From Autumnicola patrickiae (lineage in GTDB: Bacteria > Bacteroidota > Bacteroidia > Flavobacteriales > Flavobacteriaceae): a stretch of 64,000 bases of DNA. The position numbers and the translations under genes were made by a program. The DNA lies in the NCBI RefSeq assembly GCF_031846525.1, contig NZ_JAVRHM010000019.1, positions 1-64,000 on the forward strand, read 5' to 3'. Each line of letters begins with the position of its first letter. Position 1 is the stretch's first letter. The notes under the pieces are model-generated. The model saw only the letters and a program-made list of their open reading frames with translations. It was not told where the DNA came from and did no database searches. This document shows, piece by piece, positions 7,626 to 15,949 of the stretch.

Positions 7626-9338
7626 ACCGTCCACTTTTCGTAAGTTCAACTCCTTTATGAATTTTGAAGGATATATACCGGTGTTCTTGTAAAAAGCTTT
7701 AGAAAAAGATTCACTTGTTTTAAATCCAAACACTTCAGCTAATCCCTGATTACTAAATCTCAAAAGGCTATGATCATTATTTAACATCCGGACGGCTTTT
7801 GCTATCCGAATATCTTTAAGATAATTAGGAAATGTTTTGCCTTTATATGAATTGATAATAACAGAAAGGTAAGAAGTATTTGTTTCCAGTTCCTGCGCTA
7901 ACTTAGACATATCTAATTCCTTATCTAAAAACCTTTCCGAGTTTTCGAATTTTTCCAGTTTATTTAAAATATCTTTTTTAATATCTTCAGGTACAGAACT
8001 TGCATGGTTACCAACTGGTTGATCACTTATTATTTTTTTTCTTACTATCCCTTCTTCGAGTAAAACTTTCAACTTTCTTTGTATACGGATTGATCTCACG
8101 AAGAAGAATATTCCAGTAAAGCTTCCTAAACCGGCCAATAATCCAACTCCGGTTATAATTGTTCTTTTATTTTCAAGCTGTGCTTCTGCCTCTCGTTTTT
8201 GATGTTTTAAGTAAGGTATATCATAAGAAGCCATAGCTGCATTTATAACATTTTCCTGCTTTGTCGAGTGTAAACTATCGTAGGCAATTAATTTCCCGAT
8301 ATATTCTATCTGCCCATGTTTATCATCTTTGTCTATTGAGTTAAGAATTAGTTCATGATAAACATCTTTAACCTCGGGAAAAGGATCTCCCGTTGCGGTA
8401 ACTATGGAATCAATTTCTTTAAAATATTTGATGGAAAGATTTTTATTATTCAGTTTATCCTCAATTTTACCTAGATAATATAATTTTATTGCTTTGCTGG
8501 TTCCATCCAGAGAGCCATTATATTTAAGGAGGGTATCCCTTGCTTTATCATAAGAACTATCATAATAATTAATTTGTGCATCTAAAAGAATAAAATCCTG
8601 AAAATTAGAATCATCCCTTAACTTTGAGGTTAATTTAATACCCTGATTAGCATAGAACCTAGCTGAATCTATTGACTGCAATCGAAGATGTGTTAGGGTG
8701 AGATTAAACAGCAATAAGGTGTAATCATCGTAATGTTGCGTCTCAAAATTCTCTTCGTTCTTCAATAATTTTAAATATTTATTGTAAAGTTCAACCGCGG
8801 CGTAATGTTGTCCGTACAGATTTCTAATTGCGGCTATTGCAAGAGCAAATTCCCTTTGCTGATCAACATTTTCTTTTGTTAAAGCGAGATTATATGCCTT
8901 TAGGTAATTGGTAAGTGCAACCTGAAAATTTCCCGATTCGTAATGGAGATGTCCTTTAATAGCATACCCAATCGCAGGATAATTGGGATGAGTACTCTCT
9001 TTAGTAATCTTAATTATAGAATCTGCATATACCAATGCAGGACTAGTTTTTTCTAAAGTTGTTTTATAATAATAAGCTCTGGCTTTTTCAATATTATTCT
9101 TCTCTAATGAAGCTTTTCGCAAGTGAATCTTGATCAATAATCCCAGAGCAGCAGTGTCTTTATCTATCAATGCCTCATATTCCAGATCTTGAATTTCTTC
9201 ATAGGATAATTTGGTTGTCACGTTTTCAAGTCTCTTTGAAGGGATATCCTGAGAATAACCAATAAATGATATAGTACCACTTAACACAAACATTAAATAG
9301 AAGAAGATTGATTTATATGTTGTCGGGATTTGTGCCAT
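7617..9338 (-). CDS. TPR sensor with transmembrane helix and AraC-type DNA-binding domain
   Basis: A 573-residue regulator in the style of Bacteroidota TPR-AraC proteins. An N-terminal hydrophobic segment is followed by about 370 residues of tetratricopeptide-like helices (for example GHLHYESGNFQVALTNYLKAYNLA), a transmembrane helix near residue 395 (GVGLLAGLGSFTGIFFFV), a coiled linker and a C-terminal AraC HTH (KLAQELETNTSYLSVIINSY...GFKTSESFSKAFYKNTGIYPSKF). The TPR part should face the periplasm. It is 12 bases downstream of the HlyD gene in the export operon, so it may sense peptide or export status and control the locus. Ligand and targets are unknown. Confidence 0.85.
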   Translation of the reverse strand: MAQIPTTYKSIFFYLMFVLSGTISFIGYSQDIPSKRLENVTTKLSYEEIQDLEYEALIDKDTAALGLLIKIHLRKASLEKNNIEKARAYYYKTTLEKTSPALVYADSIIKITKESTHPNYPAIGYAIKGHLHYESGNFQVALTNYLKAYNLALTKENVDQQREFALAIAAIRNLYGQHYAAVELYNKYLKLLKNEENFETQHYDDYTLLLFNLTLTHLRLQSIDSARFYANQGIKLTSKLRDDSNFQDFILLDAQINYYDSSYDKARDTLLKYNGSLDGTSKAIKLYYLGKIEDKLNNKNLSIKYFKEIDSIVTATGDPFPEVKDVYHELILNSIDKDDKHGQIEYIGKLIAYDSLHSTKQENVINAAMASYDIPYLKHQKREAEAQLENKRTIITGVGLLAGLGSFTGIFFFVRSIRIQRKLKVLLEEGIVRKKIISDQPVGNHASSVPEDIKKDILNKLEKFENSERFLDKELDMSKLAQELETNTSYLSVIINSYKGKTFPNYLKDIRIAKAVRMLNNDHSLLRFSNQGLAEVFGFKTSESFSKAFYKNTGIYPSKFIKELNLRKVDGHL

Positions 9339-9350
9339 ACTTAAATAGAA

Positions 9351-10637
9351 TTAGGTTGTCCAAAGCTGACGAAACTGGTAAAAAATGCGCTTAAGTAAAG
9401 TGACTTCTTCAAGCACTATTTCTGCGGTTCCTATTAATTCTTGATGGAGAATTAGCTCCTTTCCATAGGAAGTCACTAAACTATCTACATCTAAATAAAC
9501 AATATATGCTGGCACTTCCGCTCTGCTGGGAACCTCTGAGATCGACTTAACGCTAGCTTTTATCATTCCCCATTCCCTGTATGGATAATTGTCAAGCTTT
9601 AAATAAACCTTCTGACCCTTATTTATCTGACCTGAATTTTGGACAGGAACGATACATTTACCTAGCAGATCTTTTCTCATAAAAGGAACAATGGTAAACA
9701 CTACATCGCCTTCTTCAACATTCTGATGTACTCCCCAAACCTGATTATAAGAAAGCCTACCTGCAACGGGACTTTTTATAATATTTTTATCCTCCCACTC
9801 TGAAATCTCATTAAGAAGATTTTGCTTTGCAAAAACCAATTCCGCCTCCTGAAGGCTTAATTTTCTTTCTTCAGAAGATCTTAATATTTCAAGATCGCTT
9901 TTCGCCCTGCTCTTGTCGGCCTGTAACTGAATCATCTGCTGTTTCAGTAAAGAGTATTGTCGATTCTTCTCGGTAAATTCCAACTCAACCTTTTCCAAAT
10001 CAAATTTTGAGATCACTCCTTTTTCAAATAATTGTCGATGGCGATTTATATTTTCAGTTGAAATAGAAAGACTGTTTTCCATCAATTGAAACTCCTCCTC
10101 TTTAGAATTTAAAATTGATCTCTGGTTATTAATATTTTGGAGTAAGCCTTGCTCCATTATTTGTTTATGACCAAGTGTATTTTCTAAAATAAGGTTGTGA
10201 TATTCTTCTAAAAACCTATTGTATGCTGCCTGTAAGGAAGTTCCCAGACTTAAGTTTACCGGAAATTCGGTTAATAATGCTTCCAGTGATAATACCTTTA
10301 GAAAATCCTTCCCTAATCTTTCTTTTAGGAAAGTTATATCTTTTTGGCTTGCAGGATTATCAAGTACTGCAACAATATCTCCTGCTACTATTGAGTCTCC
10401 GGGTTTATAATAAATAGCAGAAAGCTTTCCGTCTCTTTTCACTTTAATTTCAACTGGAGGGTTCTTTGAAGTAAGAGTTACAGATCCTTTTACAACCTGA
10501 TTAAAAGAAATAATGCCGGCCAGAATTAACACTAGAAAGAAGAATCCAAACATATAGGCCGTACCTCGGCGTAGTAAATAACCGGGTTCAATATTCAATG
10601 GGTTACTCCCGCTGCTATTATATTTCCTATTTTCCAC
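9351..10637 (-). CDS. HlyD-family periplasmic adaptor of the peptide exporter
   Basis: A 428-residue membrane fusion protein linking an inner-membrane ABC exporter to an outer-membrane channel. One transmembrane helix (residues about 28-50) follows a short cytoplasmic tail; then come a biotinyl-lipoyl-like half (KRDGKLSAIYYKPGDSIVAGDIVAVL), a long alpha-helical hairpin (about 100-280) and the second half (IKSPVAGRLSYNQVWGVHQNVEEGDVVFTIVPF) with a beta-barrel region. It begins 4 bases after the exporter gene, so the pair is coupled. No TolC-like gene is in the window, so a chromosomal channel is presumably shared. Confidence 0.9.
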   Translation of the reverse strand: MENRKYNSSGSNPLNIEPGYLLRRGTAYMFGFFFLVLILAGIISFNQVVKGSVTLTSKNPPVEIKVKRDGKLSAIYYKPGDSIVAGDIVAVLDNPASQKDITFLKERLGKDFLKVLSLEALLTEFPVNLSLGTSLQAAYNRFLEEYHNLILENTLGHKQIMEQGLLQNINNQRSILNSKEEEFQLMENSLSISTENINRHRQLFEKGVISKFDLEKVELEFTEKNRQYSLLKQQMIQLQADKSRAKSDLEILRSSEERKLSLQEAELVFAKQNLLNEISEWEDKNIIKSPVAGRLSYNQVWGVHQNVEEGDVVFTIVPFMRKDLLGKCIVPVQNSGQINKGQKVYLKLDNYPYREWGMIKASVKSISEVPSRAEVPAYIVYLDVDSLVTSYGKELILHQELIGTAEIVLEEVTLLKRIFYQFRQLWTT

Positions 10638-10641
10638 CTTC

Positions 10642-12828
10642 TCAAATCTTTAGTTGATATTTAATCAGGTTATGGTAAACACCTTTATTTTGAATTAAAT
10701 CCTGGTGATTCCCCCGTTCTACAATCTCACCCTTGTTCATAACCAGTATTTGATCAGCAGTCAAGACTGTAGATAGCCTATGGGCAATAATCACCACAGT
10801 TCTATTTTTATAGAAGGAAATTAAATTGTCAGTAATGAATTTTTCGTTTTCTGAATCTAAAGAGCTGGTAGCCTCGTCAAGAAATAAATAATCTGGATCT
10901 TTATAGATTGCCCTCGCAAGTAAAATTCTTTGTCTCTCTCCACCACTAAGGAGCTGTCCATTTTCCCCAATCTTAGTTTGATACCCAAGGGGAAGCTTCT
11001 CAATGAATTCATTTAGATTAACCATTTCCACAGCTTTTCGTAACGAGCTTCGATCCACAGGAATATCCGGTTGTGATTCTGTGATATTCCTCTCAATAGT
11101 ATCGTTAAAAAGACAGCCGTCCTGCATTACAACTCCACATCTACTTCTCCAAAGGGATGTATTAATATCTCTAAGATCATCATCCCCAACTTTTAAATTA
11201 CCCTTCCAGGGTATATAAAATTTCAGAAGCAGTTTTAACAAAGTTGTCTTTCCTGAACCGCTTGAACCAACAATTGCAGTAATCTTCCCCTTAGGGATAG
11301 TAATATTCAGTTCATTTAGCAATGGAGGTAAGGAAGGGTTTCCATATCCGAAACTTAGATTCCTTATGTTAAGATCTCCAGTGGGTAGGTTATTCTCATA
11401 GCCCCTTCTGTTATCTTCAGGTTTTTGATTATGGACTTCAGACAACCTGTCAAAAGAGAGTCTGGCGCTCTGATAATCTGTAAGAAAATTGATGATATTT
11501 GAAATAGGTAAGGATAATGAGCCGATAATAAATTGGATAGCCAGCATAGCCCCCAATGTAATTTGCCCTGTGATTACAGCCTTTGCAGACCAGAAGATTA
11601 TTAAAATATTGGTTAATTCATTAAGGAATAAACCTCCTTTAATTTGAGCCTGTCCTACGCTTAAAATCTTTGACTTTATCCTGAAAAGACCATTTTGATT
11701 AACTTCCCACTCCCCTTTTCTCCTGTTTTCTGAATTGTTTAATTTAATTTCTGAAACTGCCAGAATGATCTGCAGAAATAGGGATTGGTCTTTCCTGTTA
11801 AGGTCGAAAAGCTGGTTATCCAAAAGTTCCTTCCTTTTCATAAATAATAGTGACCAACCGAAAAATAAACAAGTTCCTGTAAAAAAGATAAGTGCAATAT
11901 GTGGATGAAAGTAGAACAGCACTATTCCGAATACTAAAATAGAAAAGATATCAAAAGGAATATTTAAACCACGGCCCGTTAGAAATTCATCTATCCTTTG
12001 ATGATCATAGATTCTTTGCATAAAATCACCGGTGTTTTTTGATTCAAAATATGCTAAAGGAAGGCTTAGTAGTTTCCCCAAAAAATCTGAAAGCATTTGA
12101 ATATTTATACGTGTACTTATATACAATAAAATCCAGTCTCTAATCACTTCTGATGCAGAACGCGTAAGAAACAAAAAGAACTGCGCTAATAATATAAGGT
12201 TGATAAAACCAAAGTCTTCATAATTAATTCCATAGTCCACCAGGCTTTGGGTAAGGAAAGGAAGCATTAACTGAATAGTGGCAGCAATTATTAAACCCAG
12301 GCATAACTGGTTTATATATCTTTTGTAAGGTTTTAGGTAATCAAGCAGGAATCCCAGACTACTTTTCTTATCCATTTCTGGAGGTTCTTCGTCCAGGAAG
12401 TGATCAGTGGGCTCTACAAGAAGAAGAACACCCTGTTTTTTCTCTGCTTCTGCCCATTTACTGATGAATTCACTGTGGCGGTATTTCAACTTGCCGTAGG
12501 CCGGGTCTGATACATAAATGAACTTGTGGTTAGCCTTATAAATAATTATAAAATGATTCCCTTCCCAATGTGCAATAGCGGGAAGAGGTACTTCCGAAAT
12601 TAATTCCAGAAAACTTACTTTGATCCCAACAGATTCTATCCCTAATTTACTTAATGCTTCGGAAAGCCCTCCCAAAGAAGCACCATCCCTTTGCAGAAAG
12701 GAAATTTGTCTTAAATATTCCAGATCATATTTTTTTCCGAAGAATTCAGTGAGCATCTTGATGCAAGAGGGTCCACAATCCATCTGATCCAATTGGCGAT
12801 ATACAGGAAAATCGGCAGTCCTAAACAT
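10642..12828 (-). CDS. C39-peptidase-containing ABC exporter
   Basis: A 728-residue PCAT: an N-terminal C39 cysteine peptidase with Cys18 (DQMDCGPSC), a His in AIAHWEGNHFIII and Asp in YVSDPAYGK; a six-helix membrane domain (about 165-450); and a C-terminal ATPase with Walker A GSSGSGKTT (about 521), signature LSGGERQ (about 627) and Walker B YLFLDEAT (Asp about 651). Such transporters cut the leader of Gly-Gly peptides and export the core. The substrate is probably the 39-residue peptide encoded 3 kb downstream. It is first in the operon, ahead of the HlyD and regulator genes. Confidence 0.93.
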   Translation of the reverse strand: MFRTADFPVYRQLDQMDCGPSCIKMLTEFFGKKYDLEYLRQISFLQRDGASLGGLSEALSKLGIESVGIKVSFLELISEVPLPAIAHWEGNHFIIIYKANHKFIYVSDPAYGKLKYRHSEFISKWAEAEKKQGVLLLVEPTDHFLDEEPPEMDKKSSLGFLLDYLKPYKRYINQLCLGLIIAATIQLMLPFLTQSLVDYGINYEDFGFINLILLAQFFLFLTRSASEVIRDWILLYISTRINIQMLSDFLGKLLSLPLAYFESKNTGDFMQRIYDHQRIDEFLTGRGLNIPFDIFSILVFGIVLFYFHPHIALIFFTGTCLFFGWSLLFMKRKELLDNQLFDLNRKDQSLFLQIILAVSEIKLNNSENRRKGEWEVNQNGLFRIKSKILSVGQAQIKGGLFLNELTNILIIFWSAKAVITGQITLGAMLAIQFIIGSLSLPISNIINFLTDYQSARLSFDRLSEVHNQKPEDNRRGYENNLPTGDLNIRNLSFGYGNPSLPPLLNELNITIPKGKITAIVGSSGSGKTTLLKLLLKFYIPWKGNLKVGDDDLRDINTSLWRSRCGVVMQDGCLFNDTIERNITESQPDIPVDRSSLRKAVEMVNLNEFIEKLPLGYQTKIGENGQLLSGGERQRILLARAIYKDPDYLFLDEATSSLDSENEKFITDNLISFYKNRTVVIIAHRLSTVLTADQILVMNKGEIVERGNHQDLIQNKGVYHNLIKYQLKI

Positions 12829-13143
12829 AACAAATGAAACTATTTACAGTTAAATTTAATTTGGAATTGAATAGATTCCATCTCAAATAATCGCTGATTT
12901 ATAAATCACGTTCTTTTGGAATAGAAATAGGGGAATATCTTTTCCTATAATGTTGCTTATTATAAGATTTGTTTAATCGAGGGTATCTTTAAGCCTTCCA
13001 ATCGATTGGGCAGTAGAAAATTAAGAAATAAAATAATATGTATGAGATATATTTTTATACTAAAATAAAAATTTTAAAAAATCACTAAATGATAAAAAAA
13101 GGAGGCAAAACTATAAACGATATTGCCCCCTTATATTTGCTCT
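12829..13143. promoter_or_regulatory. Intergenic region upstream of the exporter operon
   Basis: This 315-base AT-rich gap separates the exporter start from the end of the integrase gene. It contains the perfect palindrome GATTTATAAATC (12896-12907), about 70 bases upstream of the exporter start, matching the sites near the peptide and rteC genes. I could not assign a confident -7/-33 promoter pair and saw no second Gly-Gly peptide on either strand. The integrase terminator lies at its right end. Confidence 0.45.
13094..13130 (-). terminator. Rho-independent terminator of the integrase gene
   Basis: On the minus strand GGGGGCAA pairs with TTGCCTCC (one G-U) around a 14-base loop and is followed by seven T. 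It starts 14 bases after the integrase stop codon and isolates the integrase from the export operon. Confidence 0.8.
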
Positions 13144-14418
13144 TCAAGATGCAACATTTGAATTTTGAGTGGAATCTTCAACTTTCTTCTGTTTCAGAAT
13201 TCCACGTAAAGCATTCATATCCTGACTAATCTTGTTTTCTAAAACTCTAGCATAAATTTGAGTTGTAGAAATTTTGGTATGTCCTAAGAGTTTAGAAACT
13301 GTTTCTATTGGTACACCATTACTTAAAGTAACCGTAGTTGCAAAGGTATGTCTAGCCATATGAAAGGTCAAATTCTTCTTTATTCCGCATAGAACAGCAA
13401 CTTCTTTTAAGTAAACGTTTAATTTCTCATTAGTGATTTTAGGTAATAAGGTTCCTGAGACTAAGGTCATAGGATGATCTTCGTATTTCTTTATCAATTC
13501 TAAAACAGGATCTAATAAGGGTACTTTAATTGGTGTATTGGTTTTTTGCCTTTTTGAAATAATCCATTTATCCCCGTCAATTCCCATCGAAATATTATTT
13601 GCAGTAAGTTTTTTAATATCCACATAGCTGATACCAGTGTAAGAACTAAAAACAAACAAATCCCGAACGCGATCAAGCCTTTCTACTGGGAACTCATAAG
13701 TTTCTAAATTTGACAACTCGCCAACTGATAAAAATTCTCGATCTTTTTTCTCAAAAGTATTTTTCCATCGTCTAAAAGGGTCTTTATCTATCCATTCCAT
13801 ATTAAAGGCTAGTGTAACCATTTTCCGCAAACGCTGAATATGCTTCATAATAGTATTATGCCCCATAGCTTTTGGATGCCCTTTCGGATAGTATGAACTC
13901 AGAAAATCCTGGAAATCGCAGAGAAACTTATAATTCAATTCTCTTATATAAACATCAGTTGTCTTTTTTTCTGTCTTTAAAAATTTAAAAATATAACCTT
14001 CAGTTATTTTGAAGTTTTTAATAGTTCCTGGAGTTAAGGTGTGTTCAATTTTTCTGGAATGATAATCTATAAGATCCTGAAGTGATTTAGAGTTCTCATC
14101 CTCTCCTAGGTAAGTAGCTTTTATTAGCTGGGCAGTAATTTTCTTACCTTTAAACAGAAGCTCTTGATAACACTGGAAAAGTCTAGCCTGGACCTTATCT
14201 AAATAATGATTTAATTGTTTTGTTTCTGCAGAAGTTCCGCGTGCTCTTTTCTTTGCAGAGTCCCAACATTTTAAAGGGATTTTTCTTTTTAAACTGATTG
14301 TGGATCTTCTTTGGTTTACCGTAATTCTAACATAGATAGTTACCAAATCGCCGGAAATCTTTTTGGGATTAACCAAAAATAAAATTGAAAATGTGTTTGA
14401 AGTACTCATAGTTGTCAT
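13144..14418 (-). CDS. Tyrosine recombinase / site-specific integrase
   Basis: A 424-residue integrase of the Bacteroidota type: an N-terminal arm-binding domain, a SAM-like core-binding domain (about 110-210) and a C-terminal catalytic domain. Catalytic residues seen are Lys in ISKRQKTNT, His353 and Arg356 (HMARH), His380 (LGHTK) and Tyr389 (QIYARV). The first arginine box reads SSYTGISYVDI and lacks the usual Arg, as in the CTnDOT integrase. It is transcribed away from the tRNA-Arg gene lying 220 bases upstream, which points to the tRNA region as integration site. Confidence 0.92.
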   Translation of the reverse strand: MTTMSTSNTFSILFLVNPKKISGDLVTIYVRITVNQRRSTISLKRKIPLKCWDSAKKRARGTSAETKQLNHYLDKVQARLFQCYQELLFKGKKITAQLIKATYLGEDENSKSLQDLIDYHSRKIEHTLTPGTIKNFKITEGYIFKFLKTEKKTTDVYIRELNYKFLCDFQDFLSSYYPKGHPKAMGHNTIMKHIQRLRKMVTLAFNMEWIDKDPFRRWKNTFEKKDREFLSVGELSNLETYEFPVERLDRVRDLFVFSSYTGISYVDIKKLTANNISMGIDGDKWIISKRQKTNTPIKVPLLDPVLELIKKYEDHPMTLVSGTLLPKITNEKLNVYLKEVAVLCGIKKNLTFHMARHTFATTVTLSNGVPIETVSKLLGHTKISTTQIYARVLENKISQDMNALRGILKQKKVEDSTQNSNVAS

Positions 14419-14487
14419 CTTTTAATTAAACAATTATTAATTAGATGAAGTCAAATCAACTATAAAGCTCAAATCAAATTAATTTCG

Positions 14488-14508
14488 AAAGACACCTTAG
14501 GTGTCTTT
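14488..14508. promoter_or_regulatory. Perfect inverted repeat upstream of the integrase
   Basis: AAGACACCT and AGGTGTCTT form a 9-bp perfect dyad with a one-base centre, and a third copy of the half site (TTTAGGTGTCC) follows about 8 bases later. It sits 70 to 90 bases upstream of the integrase start, between it and the tRNA. It may be an operator or an integrase/excisionase binding site. Confidence 0.45.
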
Positions 14509-14580
14509 TGAAAATTTAGGTGTCCTGTGGTTATCTTTCCATTTCTAATTTAATCAAATTAAATGAAAACCAAAAACCTA

Positions 14581-14615
14581 AAAAACCGCACGAATCATAA
14601 GATTTGCGCGGTTTT
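14581..14615 (-). terminator. Terminator of tRNA-Arg
   Basis: On the minus strand AAAACCGC pairs with GCGGTTTT and CAAATC with GATTCG around the loop TTAT, ending in T residues, 25 bases after the tRNA 3' end. The intact tRNA terminator shows that any insertion lies beyond it or regenerated it. Confidence 0.75.
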
Positions 14616-14639
14616 GATAAGATTTGTTAATCTTAGAAG

Positions 14640-14713
14640 TGACCTTGCCAGGATTCAAACCTGGAACCTCCTGAGCCGTAATCAGGTGCGCTATTCAGTT
14701 GCGCCACAAGGCC
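14640..14713 (-). tRNA. tRNA-Arg (anticodon ACG)
   Basis: The cloverleaf is complete: acceptor GGCCTTG pairs with CAAGGTC (one G-U), the D stem is GCGC/GCGC, the anticodon stem CCTGA/TCAGG carries loop TTACGGC giving anticodon ACG, and the T arm CCAGG TTTGAAT CCTGG is canonical. The discriminator base is A and CCA is not encoded. The adjacent integrase suggests its 3' region serves or served as an attachment site. Confidence 0.95.
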
Positions 14714-14777
14714 TTTTTGCGGGTGCAAATATATAGTTTATTTTAATTTCTGAAAAGAATAGATGACATTTTTTAGA

Positions 14778-15059
14778 TCAAACTATTTCCGCGCTTAAAC
14801 CGGCATCTAAAATTTTAGAACATCTTGGCTCCAGATCTTCATAAGACCCCGTTTTTACAGTACATTTTCCTTTATAGTGAACCAATAGAGAGCACTGCTC
14901 TGCCTGCTCCGGGGTATGATCGCAGGTATAGATCAACGTTTCAATCACGTGATCAAAAGTATTATAATCATCGTTATAAAGTACAATCTCGTTCTCCTTG
15001 TGCGTCTTTGTTTTTGTACTTCTCTTTTCTAAAACTTCTTCTTGCGTGCTCATCTTCAA
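14778..15059 (-). CDS. clpS: ATP-dependent Clp protease adaptor ClpS
   Basis: ClpS delivers N-degron substrates to ClpAP. The 93-residue protein has the disordered basic N-terminus and the signature LYNDDYNTFDHVIETL, with the second binding motif SLLVHYKGKC. It is last in the run tpiA-prmA-clpS, starting 47 bases after the prmA stop. Length and motifs fit the family well. Confidence 0.93.
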   Translation of the reverse strand: MKMSTQEEVLEKRSTKTKTHKENEIVLYNDDYNTFDHVIETLIYTCDHTPEQAEQCSLLVHYKGKCTVKTGSYEDLEPRCSKILDAGLSAEIV

Positions 15060-15106
15060 TCTGTTATTATATACAAAGATTTAAGTTGCAAATATACAAA
15101 TTCCAC

Positions 15107-15949
15107 CTAAAAATCTAGCAGTAAAAACTTTACAGCCACCCAATTATTTCTTTCCACATGATTCATATAACTTAAACCCAGATCCATACAAGCTTTCTCA
15201 ATTACTTTAAGATCTTCTGTATAAAAGCCACTTAAATAAATTTCTCCATCGCGATTAAGCGTTTTAACATAGACGGGCAAATCTTCTAAAAGTATATTTC
15301 TGTTTATATTGGCGAGAATGCGGTCGTACTTTTTCCCTTCCAACAGCTCCGCCCCGCCTTCCTCAACATTAATATGCTCACAATCGTTACGCTGAATGTT
15401 TTCCAGCGTATTCAGGTAACACCAATTATCAATATCTATAGCATCTACTTTATCCGCTCCTTTCATTGCCGCTAAAATGGCCAGTACACCTGTACCGCAG
15501 CCCATATCAAGAACAGATTTATTCTTCCATTCATTTTCCAGAATGAGCTTTATCATCATATGAGTAGTAGCGTGATGCCCTGTACCAAACGACATTTTCG
15601 GCTCGATCACAATATCATAATCAGTATCTGGTTTTGAATGGAAGGGTGCCCGTACACTGCAAATATCGCCCACAATTATCGAACTAAAATTCTTTTCCCA
15701 TTCTTCATTCCAGTTTACCCGCTCAATTTCTTCCCGGGAATATGTAATCTGAAATTCTTCTGACTGTAATATATGTACGCCTGCAAAAAGGTCTTCTTCA
15801 AATTCTTCAGCAGGAATATAAGCGGTTATACCATCTTCATTTTCAACAAAACTCTCGAATCCAAGGTAGCCCAGCTCTGCTATCAGAATTTCTGAAGCCG
15901 GCTGGACAGGATCTATTTTGAATATGAATTCAAGATAATTTGATGCCAT
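15107..15949 (-). CDS. prmA: Ribosomal protein L11 methyltransferase
   Basis: PrmA trimethylates ribosomal protein L11 using S-adenosylmethionine. The N-terminal substrate domain (about 1-70) is followed by MSFGTGHHATTHMM and the SAM-binding motif VLDMGCGTGVLAILAAMKGA, then DRILANINRNILLEDLP, the PrmA NPPY-like position. The 280-residue length is typical. Its start abuts the tpiA stop directly, indicating co-transcription; this tpiA-prmA-clpS order is common in Flavobacteriaceae. Confidence 0.93.
   Translation of the reverse strand: MASNYLEFIFKIDPVQPASEILIAELGYLGFESFVENEDGITAYIPAEEFEEDLFAGVHILQSEEFQITYSREEIERVNWNEEWEKNFSSIIVGDICSVRAPFHSKPDTDYDIVIEPKMSFGTGHHATTHMMIKLILENEWKNKSVLDMGCGTGVLAILAAMKGADKVDAIDIDNWCYLNTLENIQRNDCEHINVEEGGAELLEGKKYDRILANINRNILLEDLPVYVKTLNRDGEIYLSGFYTEDLKVIEKACMDLGLSYMNHVERNNWVAVKFLLLDF

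Larger units (their letters stand above)
2202..14640. mobile_element. Integrative element next to tRNA-Arg (left end not found)
   Basis: A tyrosine integrase, an HTH/excisionase-like protein, a replication-initiator-like protein, a DnaC-like ATPase and an RteC regulator are gathered beside the 3' end of a tRNA-Arg gene, the usual arrangement of an integrative element. The peptide export locus lies between rteC and the integrase as cargo. The short palindrome that recurs in the core chromosome to the right is essentially missing here. I searched by eye for a copy of the tRNA 3' end on the left and found none, so the element may start outside this window or may not use the tRNA end as attachment site. 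No conjugation (tra) genes are visible. Confidence 0.6.

Noticed and set aside
1..14640. A left attachment repeat matching the tRNA-Arg 3' end
   Set aside because: Searching by eye for GACCTTGCC or CCTGGCAAGG in the left part gave no second copy; the left end of the element stays undefined.
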